From NCBI GenBank assembly GCA_009192285.1, contig WBVU01000003.1:3689973-3753972 (forward strand): DNA of 64,000 nucleotides, read 5' to 3'. How positions within the stretch are numbered: the first letter of the stretch is position 1; each line of letters opens with the position of its first letter. The position numbers and the translations under genes were made by a program. The stretch comes from Morchella semilibera (taxonomy: Eukaryota; Ascomycota; Pezizomycetes; Pezizales; Morchellaceae). Positions 12,706 to 24,416 of this stretch are shown one piece after another. The notes beneath the pieces were generated by a model that worked only from the letters and a program-made list of their open reading frames with translations, searched no databases and had not been told where the DNA came from.

Positions 12706-14811
12706 CTATAGAACTGCCAATGCTCTGTTAAAAATATCTATCAACTCCTCGGTTTCCTCTAGACCAACGCTGATTCTAATAAGATCACCCTCTACCCCAA
12801 ACTGGGCAGCCCAATCTAGCTCTCCATAATGCGCAAGCAGCGTGTATGGAGAAGCTAGCGTGAAATTTGTCCCAAGACTTGGGCCTTTCGAGATTTCCAT
12901 TGTATCAAATACTGCAATGGCATCTTCACGACGATAAAACGTCATACTAAGAAGACCTCCATAACCACCATTTTCACAACGACAGTTGTCGTAATAGGCC
13001 TTCGTGGGCGAGTACTTTGGGTAGTATACTTCTTTGACTATGGAGGAAAACGTTAGCCGAGTGAAAGCGTTTAAAGGCCTACAGGGGTTACCTCGTGGAT
13101 GTTTCCTAAGTAAGTCACTGATGGTTTCGGCATTTTTGTTTATACGCGCAATCCGAGAAACAAAATCACGGCTATTTCTTTCCAAAAACAGTGAATCTTC
13201 GGCCCAATAATTATCTACGAATTCGGTATTCATAGTCTGTTTGAGCTGTTTATAATAACGGCCCTTGGGGTTGAGGACAGAGCTATTTTTTGTGAGCAGC
13301 CATTCACAGAATCCAAAATTAGTACAGGAAAACCAACCTGCCGCCCATGACATTACTATCGCCGCTAAAGACCTTGGTCAAACTACTGACCACCACGTCC
13401 GCATAAGGAAGCACATTGACATTGAGAAAGTTTCCCACTGTTTCGTCGATAACAACGGCAAAGTTGTACTTATCGGCCAACCCTCGGATTCGCACCAGAT
13501 CAGGCGCTTTAAGCAAAGGATTCGAGGGAAACTCGCAGAACAAAGCTAGTATTTCTTCTCCAGACTCACATTTACTTTCGAGATCGTCTAGATCTACCTG
13601 GGACCCATTACCATAAAAGTAACATCCAGGCCCAAATTTCTGGAGAATTTTGAGGGTGTCAATATATGGAAATCTGTAGCTAGGCGTTAGAAGTCTATGG
13701 GAGTTCAGAAAGAGCACATTTCATACCCATAGCAGACACTCTTTTTATGACCCAATGCTGACATCAAAAACCTATGAGTATTGAATATCGCGCTCATCCC
13801 AGTTGGGTGCAAATACACATCATTCTCTGAAAATCCCTCCGCAAGTCTTCCACCCTCATTCGACTGCTCTAGAGCATCCTTAGGTGCTAGATCTGACTTT
13901 AATGTGCCAGCAATTCTTCTACGAATAGCTAATTTTGCATTAGCTACGAATTTAAAGTCAAGGTTGCGTCCAAAACGCTCCTCAACATATCTAGAACTGT
14001 CCTCGCCAATTTCTCCATTTAATTTGCCCTGAGCGTGTACTCTAGCATCAACCTTAGGTAGGCGTGAGTAACGCTTCGGTCCCTTTGGAGCTAGGGGTGG
14101 AGTAGGGTGGTTATCTTCGAGCTCCGCTGCCAAGCTCTTCTCAACTAGTGAGCCTTCCTCAAATTCATTCTGACAGAACTCTGCTCTACGACTTGAAACT
14201 CCATCACCAGTATGCTGCCAGAACTCCTTGGCACACTTAAACTCATCTGCGGGGAAAAGTACTGCACAGAGGTCTGAGCAGACTGGGGTTTCCGAATTTT
14301 CAGGTGTTTTGGGGTTCTTTGACTTGTAGACAAGCTCAATGATCCTAACATTTGGCGCAGGGACAGTCTCGGATCTTTGCTTAATGAACTGTTTACATTG
14401 TTTAGCAACCCCAGGGGAGGGGAAAAGCATGGCATCTTCGCCAGGTTGGCCGAACTTCTGGAGTATTGATTGTGCAAGTTTCTGGATACTCTTATGGATA
14501 TAGAATCTGAGGTTTGTTTAGTTAATCTAGGTCAAGTGACCAAATTGACAATATGCTAGTTCTGATCGTGGTTTTATGAAGGTATAAACGACGGGTTACC
14601 AACCTTGGATATCCAGTCTTCATTTTACTCATGACCCATTCTTGGCCCTCTTCATAACCAACATTTGCTCTCCATGTTGGTAAAGACACACTCACCGCCT
14701 GGATTTAATGTGTGAGTCACGGAAACCCAAAGTAGTATATCATTGAATAGGACAGCGGCTCACGTGTGGTGTATCTGCGGGTATGGATGTGCCAACAATT
14801 GAAGGAAGCAT
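12706..14811 (-). CDS. Cystathionine gamma-synthase (PLP enzyme)
   Basis: Six exons (14811-14764, 14698-14604, 14506-13727, 13679-13338, 13282-13092, 13037-12706) give 595 residues with every junction in frame. The C-terminal half shows the Cys/Met-metabolism PLP fold: [10 protein letters not shown], then [10 protein letters not shown] (the Asp that binds the pyridine nitrogen). SSLTKVFSG follows, with the Schiff-base lysine, and near the end [16 protein letters not shown]. The long N-terminal part, with [15 protein letters not shown] and [12 protein letters not shown], is typical of the fungal STR2-type cystathionine gamma-synthase. Those enzymes join cysteine to an activated homoserine on the route to methionine (family knowledge). 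An insert of about 90 charged residues around [16 protein letters not shown] is variable in such proteins. The ATG at 14811 opens a 16-codon first exon with a GTGAGC donor. Confidence 0.88.
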
Positions 14812-15928
14812 CGCGATAGTTTAGAGGTTGAAGTTATGGGACGCAACAGAGATCCTGGATCGTTGTCCTTGTGGAGGAAGAACGGACGGTGGCTTGTTGC
14901 AACCAACAAAGTACTGGTGCATCTCTTGTTGCCGACTAAATAGAATTTAATTGCCACCGAGACTAGGGAGATGACTAATAAGCGGCAATTCAATGTTGGC
15001 AATATAAAAGTATTGACTACATGTACCAGTTATAGAAATTAATACTTTATTACAATACAACACAATCGTGCAGAACTCCTCTACCATATGTACATGTACC
15101 TACAAGTAAGAACTAAGCATATACTCAAAAAGAGCATCTACACCTATATTTACTTGTGTAGAAATTCAATTCTGCGTGGCTATGAAACCACCGCGCGGCC
15201 GAATGTGCATCGCTTTCCGACACTCTGGGTACATGCGGTCAAACACCAGAATCACACAAAGCTCACCTGAGCGTACCCGACTGCATAGTGTGTGCTTTTT
15301 TGTAAACGACTTTTTAATACATATAAGGGGTTACAATAGCCTTTTTACATGCCGGCCTTATGGCGATTATGGACTATGGAACGGTAAATGTGATGATGAG
15401 CACCGAATTTCAATGCTATGTGGTCGGACATTAATGACAAAGAAAACTTCCTACGGACGATGAAATACATACATGTACCTGCCGCCGGTGGACAATGTTG
15501 ATACTAATGTATTGGGATTGGCATTACATGACCTACTTTGGTCTTGTAAGGTATAATTAAATGCTGGTATTATTTCCACTTATACTGGTGGTAAAATATT
15601 AAATTACTCTTGAAAATCTACCGCTGGGTGTAGCTTCAAGCCGGATTGATTAAGTAAGTACATGTACTTACATGTACTTAAGGTATCATGTACTTAGCAT
15701 ACATGACGCAGCTGGCCAGCAGCGTAGTACTATATAATACGTGTATACATGTAATCTTCTGTATGATAGTGTTCAAAGACGTTACCCGGTCGAAGGGCTT
15801 GTCAGTGCTAGTCTTAGAGCAAAGGCTTCCTCCGGAGAGTGCCGTGGTGATACTACATGTAATTAACGCCAGCTACTCAAACAACACCGGCAAACCAGAC
15901 TTTGTGAGGGATTACTGGATCTAATACA
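14812..15928. other. Spacer rich in TACATGTA palindromes
   Basis: This 1.1-kb divergent spacer lies between cystathionine gamma-synthase and the small mitochondrial-protein gene. It has seven TACATGTA octamers (15018, 15091, 15470, 15659, 15669, 15746, 15854). No open frame looks coding. Confidence 0.6.
15655..15676. repeat. Overlapping TACATGTA palindromes
   Basis: A perfect 16-bp palindrome, TAAGTACATGTACTTA (15655-15670), overlaps a second TACATGTA (15669-15676). The centres are 10 bp apart, one helical turn. Confidence 0.8.
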
Positions 15929-16729
15929 ATGTCCTTTCTTTTTCGGTCTCTTCGCCAGCCCCAGATCACCGGCCTTTGTTTCCGTGGAGGAGGTATTAGA
16001 TCCGTTTCGACACTCCCAAACAATCCACATATTGTATTTTCCCTTTCACCTCTAGCTCTTAAGATCAGATGAACATGAAAATATTACTAAAATAGTTGTT
16101 TAGTATGTAATTCCATCATCGAATGGCAAAGTTCTTTCTTTACTTCCAACAGACCCTCCTACCCCCGAGCTATCTATCGGGACTACAACCTCTATCCCGC
16201 CAACTCCGGATAGTTTCTCGGAAAACCGCAATTTTCTCAAAATATTACAAACGGTCCTCCGAAAAAACGTATACTTTGACCCGGCAGTAATAGCATCAGC
16301 GGGAACATATGCCTCACCTGGTGGATCGTCTATATTTGGCGCGCGAAAACGACGGGCTACACCTGTCTCGAATGAGGGTGGTGGTGCAGGAGGCGCCAAC
16401 AACCAAGGCGGAGCGGGGAGCGGCGGCATGGGAGGTTATGTACATGTCTTTGATTCGAGAAACCCACCAGCATTTGGAAGGATTCCTGACCCGGAAGACA
16501 TTTTCGGGAGCGTACTGGTGGATGGAAATGGTCAGATTCAGCAAGAAGGATACGAGGAGTGTAATTCTTACAGACTTGTCACGAATGAGGGCATGTAGGT
16601 CTACCAGTTCCTACACTTTGGGCATAGGAAGCTTACTAATTTCTTAGACTTGGTCTAAGTGATTACTTGAGAGAGAAGCTCGTTGAGAAACTTAAAGATG
16701 AGGAAAGGATGCTGAGAGCACATAGATAA
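15929..16729 (+). CDS. Predicted mitochondrial protein, unnamed
   Basis: Three exons (15929-16033, 16104-16594, 16648-16729) give 225 residues. Neither intron interrupts the frame: the first ends PNNPHI and resumes YVIPSSNGKVLSLLP, and the second splits an Ile codon before LGLSDYLREKLVEKLKDEER. The N-terminus, with FRSLRQPQ and RGGIRSVSTL, is basic and hydroxylated, as expected of a mitochondrial presequence. The body has a TPPTPEL/IPPTPDS region, a glycine-rich linker, and a block DPEDIFGSVLVDGNGQIQ followed by CNSYRLVTNEGI. That block has the look of a conserved domain, and I recall similar fungal proteins without a named function, but I cannot assign one. Both introns have good donors (GTATTT, GTAGGT) and a TACTAA-like branch site is visible in the first. 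The gene is easy to miss because no exon is long. Confidence 0.75.
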
Positions 16730-17390
16730 GCGTTACTCAGGTCAAACCTCACTATTTGCAACTAGGCGCTAGGGAAAACAAATCAATGTGTGCCGTGGCA
16801 AATATCTGAACGCTAAAACATTTATGGATTTCCAGTAGCGTCATTACCTTAGTTTTCTGCAATTATTCTTAGACCCGAGTGATGAAATATGACCTAAATA
16901 CCACTAATCTCACATCAACCTACGTAATTGCGTTGGAGTCTAGTGCTCAATTCTTAACACTCCAGATTATCACGTTGCGCGCTATGAGGTCAAGGGCTAA
17001 ACAAACAAGATTTAATTAAAAGTACACAGAGTATCCAATAACCCCCGCTATCCCTTCAGAATCAATTCTCTCTTGAAATCCGATTTGCGAGTGATTTCTC
17101 ATGAAAGTCGGATTGACAATGTGCCCACAGAGTCAAAACATCCTAAAGTATTGCATCTAATTATCAAATCGCTTTTTATCTTAAGATAGGTAAGTGATTT
17201 GATATATGCAAATCAAGGTATGCCTGTTCCTGCGAATACCTTGATCATAATTCGTCGAGCGTATTGCAACACCGGCTGCCCCTCCATCATTTACAAGGCG
17301 CATTACAGAGAGGTGTTGAAAAGGATCATATCTAAAAGTGACGCCCAAAACTCCGTGTCGTGATCGGCAATGTGTAGAACGTTTGGTATC
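16730..17390. other. Convergent spacer, no gene seen
   Basis: This 661-bp AT-rich spacer lies between the 3' ends of the 225-residue protein gene and MIM2. No coding or RNA signal is visible. Confidence 0.6.
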
Positions 17391-17860
17391 TTACAATGGT
17401 GCTGAAACGGCCGAAACGGCACCCGCAAGGTTGAAAGCTGCCCGATTGGTGATAACTACATCAATAGGGTATTTCCAAGTCATGAATTTCGCCCATGCTA
17501 TTAGAGTAACTAAGGTTAGTACATCCATTGAGAATATTTATCTCCAAAACATGAAAAGAACATACTCCAGTACGCAGTCCTTCGCCCAACCCACTTGCCA
17601 AAGAAAGGCACAATGACCATGCTCATCAATAGCTCCAACTGCCTCAAGCTTTCCTGCCACTCCTCCTCCGCATCGTTGTAGCCGCCATCACTGTCACTAT
17701 CACTGCCATTCTCGGATACCGAGGACAGCGCGGAATCATGGGACGGAGTTGGAGGGGGGATTTCAATCATGGAAGCGCTACCTTCGAGAGAGGAAACAGA
17801 GGCGTCTGGAGTGTAAACAAACCCCTCCAGATCCGAGTCGGAAGTAAACGATTCTGACAT
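17391..17860 (-). CDS. MIM2: Mitochondrial import protein MIM2-like
   Basis: Two exons (17860-17566 and 17509-17391) give 137 residues. The first 75 residues are acidic and serine-rich. Then comes the signature block EEEWQESLRQLELLMSMV, IVPFFGKWVGRRTAYW and, across the intron, ITLIAWAKFMTW. This contains one membrane-spanning segment with a glycine-x-x-x-glycine pattern (GKWVG). Mim2 partners Mim1 in the outer-membrane MIM complex that inserts alpha-helical outer-membrane proteins (family knowledge). The 56-nt intron (GTATGT..CTTAG) separates WIT and must be removed, because reading through reaches a stop. The protein is longer than the 87-residue yeast protein, mainly at the acidic N-terminus. 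It is head-to-head with the zinc-finger gene to the right. Confidence 0.78.
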
Positions 17861-18225
17861 GATGAATAATTGAATGATATGACTTTTGCGAATGTTGTTT
17901 GAGTTGTTCGGATGGAATAGGTAAGGCCAAATGCATGTGGGGAATAAAGTAGCGCGCCAAGCGATCGATAACCTGTATCAAAGCTGACTCAGCAAAGATC
18001 CGAGTTACTAATGCTGGAGAGTTTGTCAGGGGGCGTACTTGCCATACCACAGTGCACCTATCAAGAAAAGTCGCTGCCCTCTCACTCCCTCCACGTCTCA
18101 AAATATTCTTGTGTCGCGCGATCCCCGCGTTATCAACCATACTCTAACCAAACTCTACTTCCCACTTACTAGAAGTAAGGCATCTGATCTGACACACGCG
18201 TATCGATAAGTGGTAAGAGGGAGCA
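17861..18225. promoter_or_regulatory. Divergent promoter MIM2 / ZNF207-like
   Basis: A 365-bp region separates the two start codons. A minus-strand open frame (18140 to 17778) overlaps it but reads into MIM2 in another frame, so it is more likely leader or chance sequence. No specific operator was recognised. Confidence 0.5.
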
Positions 18226-19995
18226 ATGGCGAAGAAGAAGAAGAGGGCAAACCCCGAAGTCGAGGAGCTCCTCGCGCGACCATGGTGCTATTATTGTGAA
18301 CGCGACTTTGACGATTTGAAAATTTTAATCGCTCACCAAAAGGCTAAACATTACAAATGCGAAAAATGCGGCAGGAGATTGAATACTGCTGGTGGTAAGT
18401 AGTGCCCACCCATTTAACAGTGCTCTTTTAACTGGTAATTAGGTCTGCGGGTTCATATGGAACAAGTCCATAAAGAGCAACTTGAGGCTGTTGATAATGC
18501 GATTCCTGGGCGCGAGTCCATTGATCTTGAAATTTTTGGCACCGAAGGAATCCCCGAGTCAGAAGTCGCAGCCCACAACCAGCGGATTTTGTCGGCTTTT
18601 GCTCAGAGGGAAGCTGATCGCCGTGCCGGTTCAGGCCAACCTGGGGCTGGGTCCAAAAGGCCCAAGATTGACATATCGAAGGACCTTGACCCTGATGAAA
18701 TTAAAAAGAAGCTCGAAGCTCACAAGAAGGCTATGGCTGCAGCAGCTCAAGGTGCAAGTAGTACTGGTGCGGTCCCCGGGCCCCAGAGCCCTGGAAGAAG
18801 CGCGAGCCCGGGTCAAGGAGCTTACGAGGCCCAAGGGTCACCTCCTCAGGGAGCTTATGTGGGTTCTTTTCAATTTTCATATGTTCGCAGACCTACGTTC
18901 AATCCGTAAACCTATTGCCATAAGAGTTACTAATATTTGAATCAGCCCCAGGTACAAGCTACTAGTCCGCCGCCGTTCCAACAGGGTGTTTATCCCATCC
19001 CGCAAGCTCCTGGGCCATACCCTGCCCCAACTTATCCACCACAAAACCAAAGTCCCTACCCTCAAACCCCATATGCTCAGCCGCCCTTCCCCCAACAGCC
19101 GATGCAATTTGGCCGCGGAGGTGGACCACCAGCATCCTTTAATGGTTTTCAGCCTCAGCATCCGCAGCATCCACCTTTCACTCACAATCAGGGTAGCTTC
19201 AACCCGCCCCAGCATAACCAATTTCAGCAAGGGCCCCCACCCCATATACAGCACCCACAACACCCACAGCGCCACCAAGCTCCTCCAGTCTCATCATCTC
19301 TTCCACAAGCCCACCAGATACCAGGATTACCCCCAAGGCCTAATGCTCCAGGACTACCTCCTCGGCCTAACTTTGGCGGCCCTGGTATGGGCGGCATGAA
19401 TAATGGCGGATTCGGCCGGGGTGGCCCCGGTGGTAGTGGGGGAGTTTGGAACCAGCCTCCCTCCCATCAGCAACAGCAGGGTGGATTTGGAGGCCCAGGC
19501 GCGTATGTTCCTCCTCTACAGGGGTCTTCACAACAGTTCGGTCAGCCGCAGCAACCGCAGCAATTCCCGCCTCATCAACCACATTCCCAGCAACAATTTG
19601 GTGGCTTCGGTACTGCTATGCAGCACCATCATCAGCAACACGCTCAGAACAATGGATCAGTAATGGGTCATCAGGGAAGAAATGACAGCTCTGCATCTTT
19701 GACAGCAACAGGTGTTGAGGGTGTTAAGATGGAAATTCCAGATACGAGTATAGCAGACGTTATCGCGCCACCGGCAGAGAAGAAAAAGGATGAGAAACCC
19801 AAAAGAGAGACGAAAATGGTTTATGATGATAATGATATTAGTCCGGTAAGTAATTAAACATGCTTTGCAGTGTTTCCTTTCTTGGAGCAGATACTTATCT
19901 TGTTCGTGTACTTTCAGGAAGAAAAGAGAGCTTTGTTACCGAGGTATGAGTACCATCCTCCCAAATCGTCGGTTGAGGTTGCGACTACAGCATAA
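18226..19995 (+). CDS. BuGZ/ZNF207-like zinc-finger protein
   Basis: Four exons (18226-18394, 18443-18858, 18946-19845, 19918-19995) give 520 residues. After a basic start (MAKKKKR) come two tightly spaced C2H2 fingers, [19 protein letters not shown] and [19 protein letters not shown]. This arrangement is characteristic of the ZNF207/BuGZ family. The next 120 residues include [14 protein letters not shown], another family hallmark. The rest is proline/glutamine/glycine-rich and disordered. The protein ends with [14 protein letters not shown]. In animals BuGZ binds Bub3 and microtubules and undergoes phase separation, and related proteins touch splicing (family knowledge); the fungal role is less clear. 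A GLEBS-like Bub3-binding segment was not obvious to me. All introns are short GT-AG; exon 3 is 900 nt of low-complexity coding. Confidence 0.83.
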
Positions 19996-21786
19996 GGGGG
20001 CTCTTCACGGTGACGATAAACGGCGGATATTCCTTAATCATCGTCCCTTTTCTCTTGTTCTTTATTGCTTTTTTCTTTTGCCACTTTGACAACCCGCGAA
20101 AGACCGAATAACCACGAAAAATCACCAGCTCGAAATCAAGTACGAAACCAGCAATACAATTCAATTTCCATTCTTTTGGATCTTTTTCGGGAACGGTGGT
20201 TAGTCGTTGTTCTATCTTTTGTGATTTTGACTCTTTCTTTTCTGTTTGTGTGCATCTTTTTGTTTCTCGCGTGGAGTTTAGCGGTATGTGACGGACGGAA
20301 AAACGTACGAATGAGATATGGTACATGGTGTTTGCGAGGTGGGTGAAACATGACGGGGTCAAAGTTGAAAGAATATCCAAGAATAAAGTGAGCATCCTGC
20401 TTCCAGATCAGCTATCAGGACAGGGGAAAAGAGCGAACAGGCATAGTGAGTCGACGCCAACGCGAATAAAACCGACAAGCGGAAGCGGAAAAACACCCGA
20501 TACTCAAAGATGGGGCTTACAATTGATGATGGAGTAGTCCAGAAAGCTGAACGGTTAGTCTCACATTGGGTCTTCAACTTACAGTTACTTTTTTATTTTT
20601 ACCACTCTGTTTACATTATGGTTTTGTCTTCTTTGTGTTCTATTATTATCTTTCTCTGTCACTTTAATTTATCATTTCTAGATGTTTCATAACTACCTTC
20701 CCCTCTTAATTCTCTTTTCGTTTTCCAGCATGACCTTTCTCACTAGTTACCGGTGATCTCCTGGGTAAGTGTGGAGTAAGATAAGTCCTTATTTTCCCAA
20801 CTCCTAAAGTTGCATATGTGTAAACAAGTTTGTTGCTCTGTGCTGTGAAAGCTGAGTCGGCAGATTCTGAACGAACAAAAGAAAAATCACGCCGCACGAT
20901 CTCTTACCCAGACGAAAACGAGTGGGCTAATCGGACAAAAAAGTCGGATAATTTTCTTCCTGTAAGTTCGATTTTTTTTTTTTTTTTCATTTTCATTTTA
21001 AATACTATTCGTTACTTTGCGGTATGAGGTAGGGTGTTTCGGTTTTCGGATGAGTGTAAACTAAATCAATTACTCCTTCTGGTGCGTTATTGTATCCATC
21101 CATCTGATCCCTTGTAGATTCGTTTCTTTCTTTCTTTCTAACTCCAAATAAAGGCTTGGATTATGAATAATGCTCCTACTCATAAAGGATCACTCGTAAT
21201 CTCGTTGATTTGATCTAGGTCTACGTACCCGCGCTGCCGGGTTGAGGGTCATAAAGTAAGGGAATTGGCCTATAGACATCAAATTAGTGAGTGGTCACCC
21301 GCCAGTTCCTTGAGCAGCCTCGAGCCGGCCGCGCGAGTATAGCTTGATTTTGCTAGGGATATACCCTGCAGTCAACACAGAACATTTCCCCTCACCTTCG
21401 CCAAAGAGAAGAAATAAAGCTAGCAAAGCTAATAAATATGTATATATGTACCTACAACATTTATTCCCTTCCCCTTCTACTACATGTAGTATAGGGGTCC
21501 AAAGATAGAAATACTAAAATAAAATAAAAACCTTCGATGCGGTGCCGGGGGTGGAAACCACCGCATTAGGCTACCTACATGTAGTGAGGATTCTATTCTG
21601 TGTCTTCCCGTGAGTTGCGTTGCAAACAAGCTTTTATGGCATCTATCCCTGAAACCCCCCCTGTTAGACTGAGCATACCCAAAGAGGTATACGTACGTCA
21701 CCTGTCAAACCAGAACCCCGCTTGGTGATATAGTATTTATTATATATTTTGGAAACCTAAAAACCAAGAAGATCCCAAATCATTCA
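19996..21786. other. Spacer, T-rich, no gene recognised
   Basis: This 1.8-kb stretch follows the ZNF207-like gene. It is rich in T and CT runs (a poly-T of 17 near 20970), with two TACATGTA octamers (21481, 21576). The first sits inside a 14-bp perfect palindrome (21478-21491). Open frames here show no protein-like composition; part is probably a long 3' UTR. Confidence 0.5.
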
Positions 21787-24416
21787 ATGAGTCTCTCGGC
21801 GTCGATTTCGTACCTTGCAAAGAAAAGGCCATTTGTAATTATCAGAGAAAGAACCGCCTCATTCACATCATCTGTGAGATTCAAGTCGACAACAATGCCT
21901 CTGAACCGAACTCCAGAAGATTATCCCCTGACTGCGAAAGGACCATTAGAATGTGCTTTGGAGGTATGCTTTTAAGGTTTAAAACTTACGTGGGCCGATA
22001 TAACTGACGAAAGTAGGGGAAATCACTTCTTAACTCCTCGTTCTTCAATAAAGGATCGGCGTTTACCCTCCAAGAACGAAAAGATTTTGGGCTTGAGGGA
22101 ATGTTGCCAGCTGCTGTTCATACACTTGGTGAGTGGGTTCTAAATAATAGCGAAGTATACTTGTTAATACACTGCTTGTAGAGGAACAGGTTGAGAGAGC
22201 CTATGGGCAGTACTCTTCCCGTGACAGCCCTCTTGCGAAGAACTCTTTCATGACGAGTATGAAGTACCAGAATGATGTATGTACCGTAACTTTTGGAAAA
22301 AACCTATCATTTATAAATTTATTATCAATACTAACTTTACCAATAATAGGTTCTATACTATAAGGTATGAAGAGGTCTGAGAGAAAGGAATTAGATAAAC
22401 TAACAGGAGTTTCTTGTAGCTTATCGAAACACATATCAAAGAGATGTTTAGTGTAATATACACTCCCACGGAAGGGGATGCAATCGAAAACTACTCTCGC
22501 CTATTTCGCAAACCTGATGGTCAGCTAGAACCTCTGCCAATATAAAACTCGGGTCTCTGATGTGGTGCAATTTAGGCTGTTTTCTCAATATACTTGAAAA
22601 GGATAAAATAGGATCAATACTTAGCAAGTTCGGCAAGGAGGAAGATATTGACTACATTGTTGTTTCTGATGGAGAAGAGGTTTGTTGCACTTTCTTTTGG
22701 TTGCGCGAGATGCTAAGTTTATGTGGAAAGATTTTAGGTATCGGTGATCAGGGTGTAGGTGGGATTGGCATTAGTACTGCAAAGTTAGTTCTGATGACAC
22801 TTTGTGCAGGGGTAAATGCTATCCCCTCCTCTTTATATTGAGCATACTAACTTCGAGATAGGTACATCCGAATCGGTATAATCAGATCACTGAATATTTC
22901 TTATCGATGTATGCTGATTAAGCTCAAGCACTCTTCCAATAGTCTTGGACTGTGGCACAAACGTATGAATAGATCCCATATGCCTCCAAGAGCTCTTTTG
23001 GCTAAAATATCATCATAGAACAAAGCTCTCCTTGAAGATAAACTTTACCTCGGCCTCCGCCAGCCTCGTATCCGAGGCGCAGAATATGGTGCATTACCCC
23101 CCAAACCGCAATCACAAGGTCTCACTCGCACTAAAATACCGAAGACGAGTTCATAGAAACCTTTGTCCGAGAGGTCAAAAAACAGTTCCCAAAGGCTATG
23201 CTTCATTTTGAAGACTTTGGACTTCAAAATGCTAGGAGATTGTTAGAGAAATACCGGCCGCAACTGACGTGTTTCAATGACGATGTACAAGGGACGGGGG
23301 TAGTCACTATGGCAGCAATTATGGCAGCTGCGAAGGTTGCAAAAATGGAAGTTAAGGATTTAAGGGTGGTGGTTTTTGGAGCAGGAACTGCGGGAATGGG
23401 TAACTCGCTTTGTTGAGGGTGATCTATACACTACTAACAGGAGCCACATGATAGGAATTGCCGACCAATTCAGGGATGCAGTGGCAGAAGGGGGTAAAAG
23501 TAAAGAGAAAGCAACTGCACAAGTCTGGTAGGCTCTGATATACCTTTTAAGAGACACGCGATATTCAATATTCCATATTCATTACTGTATACGTAGGTTG
23601 GTCGACAAGCCCGGTCTTCTCCTCAAATCCCACGGCGATATATTAACCAGTGCGCAAACTACTTACGCCCGTGACGACGAAGAATGGTCCTCCAAAGATA
23701 CAAAGGATTTAGTTACAGTTATCCGAGAGGTTAAGCCGCATGTTCTTATCGGTTGTTCTACTCGCCCGAAATCGTTCACCAAGCAGGTTGTAAAGGAGAT
23801 GGCAAATCATGTGGAAAGGCCTGCGATATTCCCTCTATCAAACCCGACAAAGCTACATGAAGCGAGTCCAGAGGATATTTATGCGTGGACTGAAGGAAAA
23901 GCACTTGTAGCCACAGGATCTCCTTTCCCCCCGGTTAAACATAGAGGGAAATCATTCGACATTGGTATGATGCCCCAGGGAATATATGATGATATTGCAG
24001 TACTAACACAAAGCGCAGCGGAATGCAATAATGCCACCGTCTTTCCTGGGATTGGTCTCGGGTGCATCCTCTCACGCGCAACTCTCCTTAGTGATAAAAT
24101 GCTTGTCGCAGCAATCACTAGTCTTGCAACACAATCACCGGCCCTGAAAGACCCTACTAGGCCCCTTCTGCCAGATGTGGAGGACGTGAAAAGCATTAGT
24201 GCACAAATTGCATGTGCAGTTATCAAACAAGCAGTAGAGGAGGGTTTGAATAGAGTAAAGGATATACCAGTGAGCAATGAGAAGGAGTTAATGGATTGGG
24301 TGAAGGGACAGATGTGGGAACCGGTCTATAGGCCCTTGAAGAAGGTAGATAAGAGTACTAGTTCGAGAGCCGCAAAGGGTGAGTTAGGTATTGGGAGGTT
24401 AGGGGCTTCGGAATAG
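21787..24416 (+). CDS. Malic enzyme, probably mitochondrial
   Basis: Thirteen exons give 649 residues: 21787-21963, 22017-22128, 22182-22276, 22350-22364, 22420-22519, 22576-22679, 22731-22811, 22862-22875, 22929-22962, 23019-23088, 23145-23399, 23455-23527, 23597-24416. It oxidatively decarboxylates malate to pyruvate with NAD(P). Signatures in order are GPLECALE, VIYTPTEGDAIENYSRLFRK, YIVVSDGEEILGIGDQGVGG, HPNRTLPIVLDCGTNN, HFEDFGLQNA, CFNDDVQGTG (metal site), VVFGAGTAGMGIADQF (nucleotide fold) and IFPLSNPTKLHEASPEDIY. The 40-residue N-terminus, rich in Arg/Lys/Ser/Thr with almost no acids, looks like a mitochondrial presequence, as in yeast Mae1. Cofactor preference cannot be read from the sequence. 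Exons 4 (15 nt) and 8 (14 nt) are microexons. Several donors are weak (GTATAA, GTGCAT, GTCAGC), so misannotation is likely in automatic calls. Confidence 0.9.

Noticed and set aside
17778-18140. Minus-strand 120-codon open frame overlapping the MIM2 leader, and a possible spliced N-terminal extension of MIM2
   Set aside because: Its sequence shows no family pattern, and Mim2 proteins are short; it is better explained as leader sequence in the divergent promoter.
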